From: Tricholomella constricta
Lineage: Eukaryota; Basidiomycota; Agaricomycetes; Agaricales; Lyophyllaceae
Length of the DNA: 64,000 bases
Assembly: GCA_013368375.1 (NCBI GenBank)
Contig: JAACJP010000001.1
Span: forward strand, 930,001 to 994,000
Direction of reading: 5' to 3'
Positions 20,613-29,136 of this stretch are shown piece by piece (the first letter of the stretch is position 1; each line of letters begins with the position of its first letter). The notes below the pieces were generated by a model. That model searched no databases and was not told the origin of the DNA. It saw only the letters and a program-made list of their open reading frames with translations. A program made the position numbers and the translations under genes.

Positions 20613-20849
20613 AAAGACACTCGACGAACACTCACGCACACCAACACATCACGAAAATTATGCAAATTTTCCCAAGACTAAACTCTACTATACGTATTCA
20701 ACCACCAGCGCAACAATATCACACAAAGAAAAAATATCAAGAAAAAAAGAAAAAAAAAAAAAAAAAAAAAAAACAAACGAACGAACTCCGGACTGTAAAT
20801 ATTCAGCAAAAAAAATAAACGCAGGCCAAGACGCTGCAGAAGGGACCGA
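20613..20849. other. Spacer between convergent pol and antisense gene
   Basis: An A-rich stretch (long A run at about 20745-20772) separates the stop codons of pol and the antisense gene. It may hold poly(A) signals for both strands. No gene seen. Confidence 0.5.
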
Positions 20850-22965
20850 CTACTCGATGCGACGACGCTTAGAGGGACCCGCACTGGAAGAAGAACCGCC
20901 CTCACGATCACCCCCCACCTCCCCAACCAACCCTATCTCCAGGGGACGCATCGACGCAATGTCCTGCTCGTCGTCGGCGATCAACTGAGACTGAGATACG
21001 AACTCCGCCAAGGCACCTTCGCGAGTAAGAGAAGGGCGATGAAGAGCAAGGAAATGCTCGAACGTGGGGAACGGCGACTCGGGATCGACGGGGGGCGGAA
21101 CAGCTCCAGGAGCGAGTGCCGCTCAAGAATCTTGTGGGCGCCATCGATGATACTTCGGACTGGCGACGCCTCCAACTCGACGAGGGCGCGACGCAAAGCA
21201 CCATCCGCGATATACATATCGGACGCGAAGGCGGTACGCGCAAGGTCGAGGGCTACGAAAAGTCTTAGAAACAAGAAGGAGAAAATGAAGGGAATCGAAA
21301 CTCACCGTCAACGCGAGTACGGAGGTCCAAGGCGTGACCACGCCAATGATCCCTAACCTCCTGAAGGTGGACAACGTGCCCCTGCAAACCAGCAACCTCA
21401 TCCTGAAGAACCGACACCTCCATCCGAAGATCCTCAACCTCCGCGTCACGATCGACGTCTACGACCTCCGAAGTCTGCGCCTGCAGATGAAGGAAACGCT
21501 CACGTTCATCGGTGAAGTCGGCCAATACGCCACGAAGATGGGACTTGGCACGTTGACCCTCGACCCGGAGAAGCTCGACTTGAACAGAGAGGGCCTGCGC
21601 GCGCGCGACCTCCTGGTCATAGAGACGTTGAAGACGGAGGTACTCCTCAGACGAGGGAGGGGAGGGAACCGGAGCAGCAGGGGGGGTCGAAATCAACATG
21701 GCGGGGGGGGAAGAGGGCAAAACGGGTGAAGAAGAGCCTGAGGAGGATGACCCTTTTAAAAAGAGAGGCCCCGAAGGGCCGGCGATGGGGGAATCCGGAG
21801 ACTCGGTGCGCACAATGGGCCCAGAACGACGAACGGGGACAAGCGAAACCGAACTATCGCGGGAGGAGGAGGGAGAAGGGCCAGGGATAGGCGAAGAGCG
21901 CACCTCCTGAACGGACAAGCGCGCACCCCTACGGCCAACAGGCACAGACTTTCGACCCTGGCCTCGCGTACCGCGAAAAAAGGCGCGAGGCGGGGGAGCA
22001 CGAGGAGGAGGAACAGCACCGGACCCTTCAGGGGATGTGGAAACAACAGGAAGAGGAGGGGGGAGCGGTAAACGCAAGGCGCGACGGATACTGGTAAAGG
22101 ACATCGCAACGCCAGTGCGAGAGAAAGCAAAGCCTTCCGCACGAGAGCGCAACCACGCCAAGGGAATCCCCAACTGCCTAGCGGCCACTTCTAGGCCATG
22201 CTCCAACGAAAGCGAACACAGGGAGTGCGCCGCACGGCAGTCGACACAGGGCAGGGTCCCGCGAAGACGGACCTCCTGAAATCGACAGGACAGCCGACGC
22301 TCCCGACAACGATCACACTAACGAAGACCCCAAAATGGAATCAACAATCGATCGCAGAAAAAGGGCAACACTTACCGGTGCATGCGTCTCACACCACGCC
22401 AAGGAAGGGGGAACCCGCACAGCGGTACGCAGGATCTCCGCCAACAGCTCATCCGTCAAAAGGGACCCCCAGGACAACGAAGTCGCCGCCGGACGTGACA
22501 CAGGATCGCTGGCCGGTTCGAACTCAACCTCTGGAGTGGAGGAACGAGGACGCCGGATCTGTCGAGATCGAACCGGCAGACGGATGACCAGCCGATGATC
22601 GGGAATTGAGGGAGGTGCGGGAGAAGATTCAGGGACACAGGATCGCTGGCCGGTTCGAACTCAACCTCTGGAGTGGAGGAACGAGGACGCCGGATCTGTC
22701 GAGATCGAACCGGCAGACGGATGACCAGCCGATGATCGGGAATTGAGGGAGGTGCGGGAGAAGATTCGGGGACCGCCCCGACACTCCCATCGACAAGTGT
22801 GACGATCCCAGGAAGAGAGGACGTCGGGGAAACGGGTCGGGGTACGCCAAGGAACGCCACACGCGCCCGATCTTCGACGGACAGCTGCGCCAACTCGGAA
22901 TCGCGCAAAATCGTGCTAGGGTCAACGGAGGCGGGGGCCGCGATATCGAGATTGAAGGACGACAT
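20850..22965 (-). CDS. Antisense Zn2Cys6 protein of Gypsy-2 (broken by 137-bp duplication)
   Basis: A spliced minus-strand gene converges on pol. The start is at 22965 (MSSFNLDIAAPASVD). The exon ends at SLAWCETHAP with a GTAAGT donor. After acceptor TTCGTTAG the cluster begins: C-x2-C-x6-C-x12-C-x2-C-x6-C (CDRCRERRLSC, then CVDCRAAHSLC) at about 22215-22312. Downstream are a Pro/Ser-rich region and a long coiled coil (leucine-rich, about 21310-21600), then a GTGAGT donor and CGTAG acceptor into ALDLARTAFASD. The terminus is KRRRIE (stop at 20850). A near-perfect 137-bp tandem duplication in the first exon shifts the frame, and another frame change sits near 21120, so this copy probably makes no full protein. 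Homology to the Gypsy-1 antisense genes is mainly positional plus the cluster and intron. Confidence 0.7.
22497..22770. repeat. 137-bp tandem duplication inside the antisense gene
   Basis: Blocks 22497-22633 and 22634-22770 are nearly identical, with about one difference. 137 is not a multiple of three, so the duplication changes the reading frame of the antisense exon. Reading through one copy only would join PASDPV to SRPAATSLSWG in frame. Confidence 0.8.
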
Positions 22966-23175
22966 GAGCAGGACGAAGAGAAGATGGAGGAGGAACAAAC
23001 AACCTAAGTTTTCTCTCTTTCGATCTCCGAGATCCTCAAAAAACACCCACAAGGACCTACAACCGAGACCGACACGTGCCCCTCACGTGACCGCGCGCGA
23101 CCCAGAAAGGAGAATAACCGCCACACTCCCCGTATTCGAACATTTCTTTTTCCGCGTCTCAGTGGCTCGACGCTT

Positions 23176-23188
23176 GAGAAGGGGGTAA
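23176..23188 (+). promoter_or_regulatory. Gypsy-2 polypurine tract
   Basis: GAGAAGGGGGTAA directly precedes the TG of the 3' LTR. Confidence 0.8.
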
Positions 23189-23533
23189 TGTCACGACCGC
23201 CCCTAAACTCGCAATCACTTACGCTTTCCCACGCACGTCCACCGTATATATGATGGCACCACTTCTTTTCAGACTCCTTACCTCGATATTACCTATTGTT
23301 AAGACTAGTTCTCGTTCTCGTTCTCGTTTCTCTCTCTCTCTCTCAATACATTCGGCTTCACACTCGTATCGCCTGAGCTCGTTCGTTCGAATCAGCCCCG
23401 GTGAACACCTTCATCAACGCTCACGACCTCCGAATACTCCTTCGTAGGCCGTCTTCCTTGACGAACGTCAGGCCTGTCCGCTTCGGTGGTTCCAGAATAA
23501 CTCTGTAACCGGCGTGCTACACAGGTCCTAACA
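23189..23533 (+). repeat. Gypsy-2 3' LTR
   Basis: Same length and sequence as 12908-13252. It is followed by TTGCC, the right copy of the target duplication (23534-23538). Confidence 0.95.
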
Positions 23534-23728
23534 TTGCCGCGCGAACTCATCTCTTTCTTCAATGTCTAGCACTGCTCCTAATTCGGCTTCCTATGAAGCC
23601 GTCGACGTCGGTTTTGGTGTTTTCGCTATAAACTTCCTCCACGCACTCCGACGCTCGAAAACAATACAATTCATGCTCAACCTCCTCCTGTCCCATCGTC
23701 GCCTCATACATTCACTCACCTCGAATCC

Positions 23729-25009
23729 ATGTCCACTCCGCCTCACACCACCTCTAACTCGGTCGCTCCCGGCGTTTACGTCATGCCATCTTCCCCTCGC
23801 GAGCGTGCAGCCCGCACTCTTCCCCAACACAACGCCAAGACGCCTTCAGAAGACAACTCTTATACGCAAAGTCCTTATCGTCCTCCCGTCCCGGCCGATC
23901 AACGTCTCCTACTCTGGACCACCCCCCATTCGAGAGTGGCCCAAACCTCTATTGATTCCCAGATTCCCCCAGATTATCAGGTATTACCACACTCTTTCTC
24001 GTGTCTTTCATTTCCTAACCTATCGTAGCCCCTTCTCTATTCCCGCTTTCTCGAGTCGCTTTCCAGGTCCACTCGTCAATCTTACGGCGCAGGTCTTTTA
24101 CGATTCACTCAATTCTGTGATCATCGCTTGCGCATTCCTGAAGAGCAACGCATGCCCGCCTCCGACCTCCTCCTTTCAATCTTCGTGGCCGACGCTTCAG
24201 GATCTCATTCCGGTAACTGCATCCGCAACTGGCTCAACGGCCTACGCGCGTGGCACATCCTCAACCGCGCCGATTGGCACGGTCACAATCCTTGGGTTCT
24301 TACATACCGTAAGGCGGCGGACAAGCTCGGTGTCCCTTTCAAACGTCCTCCTCGTAGTCCCATCACCGCCAAGCATCTTCTCGCCCTTCACCAGAAGCTC
24401 AACCTCAATACGCCTCGCGATGCCGCTGTCTGGGCCGCTGCTCTCGCTGCCTTCTGGGGCTGTCGTCGCTTGGGCGAACTCCTCCCCTCTTCCACTTCCT
24501 TCTCCCCCGCCCTTCACGTCTCCCGCTCGTCCAACATCACCTCATCCGTCGTCACCGGCTCCAAGGTTCTCACCTTCCACCTCCCCTCCACCAAAACCTC
24601 ACCCTCCGGCGACCAATGTATCCTTACCGCCACCAATAATATTTTCTGTCCCGTGTCAGCTCTTCTCCACCACCTTCGCCTCAACAACGTCTCGTCTCAA
24701 ACCCATCTCTTTTCTTATTCTTCTCCTAATTCCTCCTCCCATTCTGTACTCACTAAATCTCTTTTTCTCGACATTACCTCCCGTATTTTCTCTGCCGAAT
24801 CCCTTGACCCGGTCTTCGGCCATAGCATTGGTGGCACCGTCGAACTTCTCGCCATGGGCGTTCCCCCCGAGGTTGTCATGAAACTCGGTGGTTGGACTTC
24901 GCTCTGCTTCCTCAACTATTGGCGACGGCTCGATTTCCTCGTACCCGCCGCTATCACCCGCGCTTGGGTCGCCCAACGGGACGCCTTTGCCCACACATAC
25001 AATTTATAA
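23729..25009 (+). CDS. Ngaro I tyrosine recombinase (YR), likely inactive
   Basis: This enzyme would insert the circular DNA intermediate of the Ngaro element. Two exons fit: 23729-23980 and 24029-25009, with a 48-bp GT-AG intron in phase 0 (410 residues). The spliced frame restores the N-terminal SAM-like region (STRQSYGAGLLRFTQFCD). Box I keeps its arginine (WGCRRLGELLP). Box II is shortened to GHSIGGTVELL, where relatives (including Ngaro II here) have GHCFRIGGTTHLL, so the H-x-x-R arginine is lost, apparently by a 6-bp deletion. The terminal tyrosine is in FLNYWRRLD. The ATG at 23729 is the first in this frame after the RT stop. Confidence 0.8.
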
Positions 25010-25254
25010 TACCTTTCTTTTTGTACTCTACTTACTCCCAAATCTTTATTATCCGCGTTCATCAACATAAGTGAAAAGCACATTCTCTCTCACGGCAATG
25101 ACTCGTCCCAACTACTCGCGAGTCACCCCAGTCATTACACTCACGCCCTGTCACTACACTCCGACTAAACCACACCACCACCAACTATCCATCTCTCCCC
25201 TCGCATGGCCCTTGGGGAAGCTCGCTCATCACGACGGGGAGCCATGCTCCTCGT
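25010..25254. other. Ngaro I 3' region before B1
   Basis: No coding sequence recognised. The 20-mer GAGTCACCCCAGTCATTACA at about 25120 recurs at about 63843. Confidence 0.5.
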
Positions 25255-25485
25255 GGGTAGTCTCTATTTCACTCGCTTATATTTTTACGGACCACCTTTA
25301 ATTTAAGTACCGCCTTTGTACAGGGAATGTCCCCCGCAGCGCCGACCTTATCTTCTCCTGCGTGCCCGCCTGAGTTGCCGTGCACCCGGCGGTTTCGGCT
25401 TCCCGCGGATGGACCTTCCCTCGCCAAAACCTTTTCCTCTCCTTTCTCTTTCTCCGAAATTTACGAGCAAGCGCCAAAGCCTTAT
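25255..25485 (+). repeat. Split direct repeat B1 of Ngaro I
   Basis: This 231-bp block recurs at 25713-25943 and appears identical by eye. The pair brackets a unique 227-bp segment. In Ngaro elements the right end reads B1-A2-B2, with A1 at the far left end. Confidence 0.8.
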
Positions 25486-25712
25486 TGTCTGCTAAGGCTT
25501 CGTAAGCTCGCGCACGTTAGCCTAAGCTTAGATAAGGCTTGCGCGTACACGAAATTTCGATATCCTTACCTCTCGTTCTTACTAATCTTATACTCTGTCC
25601 GGAAGGCGGTTGTGAGACATCTCTCTCAACCGCGTTCACTCATCGTCTCATAATTTTATCTGCCCTCCATCCCACCCTTACCATTTATTTACAATCGCTG
25701 TTCTTACTTTAA
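25486..25712 (+). repeat. Presumed A2 segment of Ngaro I
   Basis: A unique 227-bp segment between B1 and B2. The prediction is that the same sequence (A1) opens the element to the left of this window, which I cannot see. Confidence 0.6.
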
Positions 25713-25943
25713 GGGTAGTCTCTATTTCACTCGCTTATATTTTTACGGACCACCTTTAATTTAAGTACCGCCTTTGTACAGGGAATGTCCCCCGCAGCGC
25801 CGACCTTATCTTCTCCTGCGTGCCCGCCTGAGTTGCCGTGCACCCGGCGGTTTCGGCTTCCCGCGGATGGACCTTCCCTCGCCAAAACCTTTTCCTCTCC
25901 TTTCTCTTTCTCCGAAATTTACGAGCAAGCGCCAAAGCCTTAT
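25713..25943 (+). repeat. Split direct repeat B2, right end of Ngaro I
   Basis: Second copy of B1. Similarity stops abruptly at CCTTAT (25943), after which unique genomic sequence begins. The start codon of the proteasome gene is only 138 bp further. Confidence 0.75.
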
Positions 25944-26081
25944 CCATCAATAATCGCGATAAGATTAGATGAGCATGAGGGTCAATTAACAACGACAAAC
26001 AAAGAACGCGCGTCCGACTACGCTCGATTGGACAATCATTAACCTGTCTCTCTCCTTTTACCTCTCTAATGGCTAGCGCAG

Positions 26082-27043
26082 ATGGTGGTGCATACAGGCG
26101 CGTCCTCAGCGATCTTTTTTAATGTGTTTTTTTCACACACGCCGCAGTTACTCTCTCACAGTTTTCTCCCCCAGTGGAAAGCTGGTGCAAATCGAACACG
26201 CATTAGCTGCAGTCTCTCAAGGAACCACGAGTCTTGGGATCAAAGGTGGGCTTTACAACAATTTTGCCTCTTGATGTCACTCATCTGTCGCAGCCTCTAA
26301 TGGGATCGTTATTGCCACTGAGAAGAAGACCTCATCTATCCTGATTGACGACTCCATGCTCGATAAAGTCGCAGTCATTTGTCCGAATATTGGCATCGTC
26401 TACTCTGGAATGGGGCCTGACTTTCGAGTCTTGATTGCCAAAGCACGAAAGAGCGCTCAAGCATACTGGAAGATATATGGCGAGTATCCTCCAACACGTG
26501 TATTGACCCAAGAAATCGCAACCGTCATGCAGCAAGCCACACAATCTGGGTTCGCCCTTCCTTCTCCCACGATGATTTGAATATTCTTATGTAGTCCACA
26601 GAGGTGTACGACCATATGGCGTGTCACTACTTGTTGCAGGCTGGGATATCAACCGAGGTCCGACATTGTATCAGGTTGATCCATCAGGCTCTTTTTGGGC
26701 CTGGAAGGCTAGCGCAATAGGCAAGAATATGATTAACGCGAAGACATTCCTGGAGAAACGGTCTGTTCCGAAATTCATCTATCAGCATTAATGCGCATTC
26801 GGATCTTCGCTCCCTAGGTATAGCGATGATATCAGCCTAGAGGACGCGATACACACAGCTCTCTTGACCCTGAAGGAAGGATTTGAGGGTCAGATGACGG
26901 AGAAAACTATTGAGATTGGCGTCATCACGGTGCCCAGTATAGCGGAGCTGGAGGAGGGGAAAATCGGCGGAGAGACTGGACGTCCTAAGCCTACGTTCCG
27001 AAAGTTGACGGAAGAGGAAGTTAAGGATTATCTGGCGCTGTAG
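26082..27043 (+). CDS. PRE8: 20S proteasome subunit alpha-2
   Basis: A structural subunit of the outer ring of the 20S core, acting in cytosol and nucleus. Five exons give 252 residues, close to yeast Pre8: 26082-26101, 26148-26245, 26294-26549, 26602-26760 and 26818-27043, all with GT-AG borders and consistent phases. Typical motifs are [14 protein letters not shown], then [52 protein letters not shown] and the C-terminal FRKLTEEEV. As expected for alpha subunits there is no catalytic threonine. The first 20-bp exon (MVVHTGA) is chosen only because it gives the right phase. An ATG at 26069 is out of phase, so the exact start is uncertain. Confidence 0.9.
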
Positions 27044-27903
27044 CAGAGTTTTCCCTCGAACGTTAATGGATTGTACGTTCACATTATCTTTCCAGTTCAA
27101 TCACCCCTGGTTATTTAAGCACCTTTTGGGCTCCAGAATAGTACTTGCCTCCTGAAACTTGCCTTTCTCTGATCTGTAATGGCACGCACGGTTTGCCACG
27201 GCAGCCGCTTTGATTCCGAAAGGCTCGGATTGTGCATGCACTGCGCATCGTGAGATGTGATCATTTGATTCTTCTTCCACGTCGTGTTATCTCAACAGTT
27301 TTATTGATTCGATGGAACTCATCTTCGCGCTCCATGGTCAGTCCGATGATAACTTGATTTTTTGTGTAATCTAAAGTAGCTTCCAGGGTCATTCAACGCC
27401 ATATTTCAATTTGACTTTGCTTCTTACCGACAAAGGCAATAGTCCGGGTTCTGGGCTGCTCAGATCAAAGCCTGGAGTTGTCCTCCTGCCGTCCAATAAC
27501 AATATTTCACAAGACGAAAAAGATAATAGACAGGCATGGAGGTATTCAGTCTCCACCATGAAGCCTCGTATCAGATCGGTTCTGCTTCGATCTGTAGTTA
27601 GGCGCTGAGGAAACCGCCTTGAGGAACCATGGCGTTCCTCCAAGGTATACGCGAGCGCATGGTGATTGCTCCTTGCAGCGCGTTCTCCACTTACCCCTCT
27701 TCGGTCTACCCTTGTGTCGTCGCTCATTTTGTTGTACGCTAGATTTTCTGCGCATGTTCTCCCACCATAAGTAGGTATATAATCCGGCTATCATGGTAGT
27801 GTATAGCAGTGCCCCTCCTAGTCCCAACGTCCACACAATGCCTGTCGATAGAACTCCTATAATGCGCTCAAATTCACCCGGTCTACGGTCGAGAAGGAAC
27901 CCT
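27044..27903. other. Intergenic between PRE8 and Zn2Cys6 gene
   Basis: About 860 bp. A minus-strand ORF (27546-27938) encodes a hydrophobic segment (LSTGIVWTLGLGGALLYTTM) followed by basic residues. It could be part of a small membrane protein, but nothing else supports it and it overlaps the next gene. No other signal seen. Confidence 0.3.
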
Positions 27904-28666
27904 ATGGCATGTCGAAGTTGCCGTCGACGTAAAGTCAAGGTTCGGGCTCACAATCCTCCGTGAACATAATCTAAACTTGATCTAACAGTGCCGTCGAATG
28001 GACCCCCAGCCCGGAAGTCGATGCGAGCGGTGCACAGCAGAAGGCCGTGACTGCTTTTATATTCCGGTTGCTGAGGATATGCCTCAACCCCGAGATCAGG
28101 CACCCGTGCAGGGGAAATTTGACACCGGTAATGCCGGCACACACTCCCCAGATAGAGCGACTCAGAGCGTTCCCTTGGTCAATACTGACCAAGTGTGGTC
28201 CATGTTACAATACAACTCGCGTTTCGATGCGGGGCTACGGCAGACAGTCAACACACCGCCTTCAGCACATGGTACTCCCTCTATTGGTCATGTCGCCCCA
28301 GTCTACAGAGCCTCTTCATTTTATGAAGAGCATTTCCAGCAACGGGTCGAGGGAACCCACGATAGAGGACAACCTTTCTCTAATTCTCATGCTGTTGACC
28401 CGTGGCCTGGTCAAGTGCAGCTTGGGATGTCATACTATTACCAACCACACGATTTCACCTCCTTTCCTACATCCGCCAGTTCAAGCAACGTGGAATTTCC
28501 AAGCCATAGTGACACAGTTTACCTGGTGCATACAGATGTCGGGTAAGTCCCTCGCCCTCCTGGTCAATGTATATGCTCACATACATGAAGTTGCACATGC
28601 AGGGAACTCAGTTATAGTTGTGTATGCGCCCCCAATTGTCCCTGCCGACCAGCCGACGGCTATTAA
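27904..28666 (+). CDS. Small Zn2Cys6 (Gal4-type) protein
   Basis: Predicted DNA-binding protein of about 217 residues from three exons: 27904-27939, 27989-28542 and 28603-28666. The first intron splits the cluster. Joined, it reads C-x2-C-x6-C-x10-C-x2-C-x6-C with the classic CRSCRRRKVKC start and CERCTAEGRDC end. The rest is rich in Ser, Pro, His and Tyr and shows no fungal transcription-factor middle domain. It is short for a regulator of this family, so either the model lacks exons or the gene is truncated. Splicing of the last exon in another phase would extend it to 28703. It is a host gene and not obviously related to the retroelement antisense genes, whose intron lies before the cluster. 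Confidence 0.6.
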
Positions 28667-29136
28667 GGGCGTCACACAGATGTCTACATGCTTAGGTGGT
28701 TGAACGGAATTTATTTTCCACAGTATCACAGTTTGTTAATCTGATGACCTTAATTCCGATCGCGTACTTACTCGTTCCGTCCGTACTTAGCTTACTTTCA
28801 CCTTTACATTTTATTGGGTTCGAAAGACACCAATAAATCAATGATGAAAGCACGTACCATCAGGGGTAAGTAAGGCCGCCACAAATGCCAATACAACGTG
28901 GCATTGAATCAAGATCGATTCACCACATTGCCGAACTGAATCGTCAATTTTCAAACCACCGTTAATGTCGAGCTCTCTTGTGTAGCATCATCGCGACCCC
29001 TTAGGCCTTAAATTCATCACTGTCGATCATGATCATTGAAATATCGATCCCTAGAGGGATGCCCATTTATCCAATCCAAGGCTGTTCAGGCTGACAAAGC
29101 AGCAATAGAGTACGTCCTAAAGAGATGCAACCCCGC
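28667..29136. other. Intergenic
   Basis: About 470 bp between the 3' ends of two convergent genes. No gene or repeat recognised. Confidence 0.5.

Larger units (their letters stand above)
12908..23533 (+). mobile_element. Gypsy-2: complete chromovirus-type Ty3/Gypsy element
   Basis: The element is 10626 bp, bounded by two 345-bp LTRs that I read as identical, starting TGTCACGACC and ending CCTAACA, with a 5-bp TTGCC duplication. Internal order is gag, -1 frameshift, pol (two proteases, RT, RNase H, integrase, chromodomain), antisense Zn2Cys6 gene, purine tract, LTR. Gag and pol have no visible lesions. Identical LTRs imply a recent insertion, later than the Ngaro element it interrupts. Confidence 0.95.
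12669..25943 (+). mobile_element. Ngaro-like YR retrotransposon I, interrupted
   Basis: The element is identified by an RNase H tail (12669-12907, resuming at 23534), a tyrosine recombinase gene (23729-25009) and a B1-A2-B2 split direct repeat ending at 25943. Its left part, including A1 and most of the reverse transcriptase, is outside the window because Gypsy-1 sits inside it. Gypsy-2 occupies 12908-23533. The order RT/RNase H then YR, with split direct repeats, is the known Ngaro arrangement within the DIRS order. Confidence 0.75.

Noticed and set aside
21334..22598. Plus-strand ORFs opposite the Gypsy-2 antisense gene
   Set aside because: Shadow frames. The minus strand carries the cysteine cluster, the coiled coil and the splice signals.
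23562..24881. 439-residue ORF over the Ngaro I recombinase
   Set aside because: It is in another frame than the spliced recombinase, has no motifs and is Ser/Pro/Leu-rich as expected for a shadow frame.
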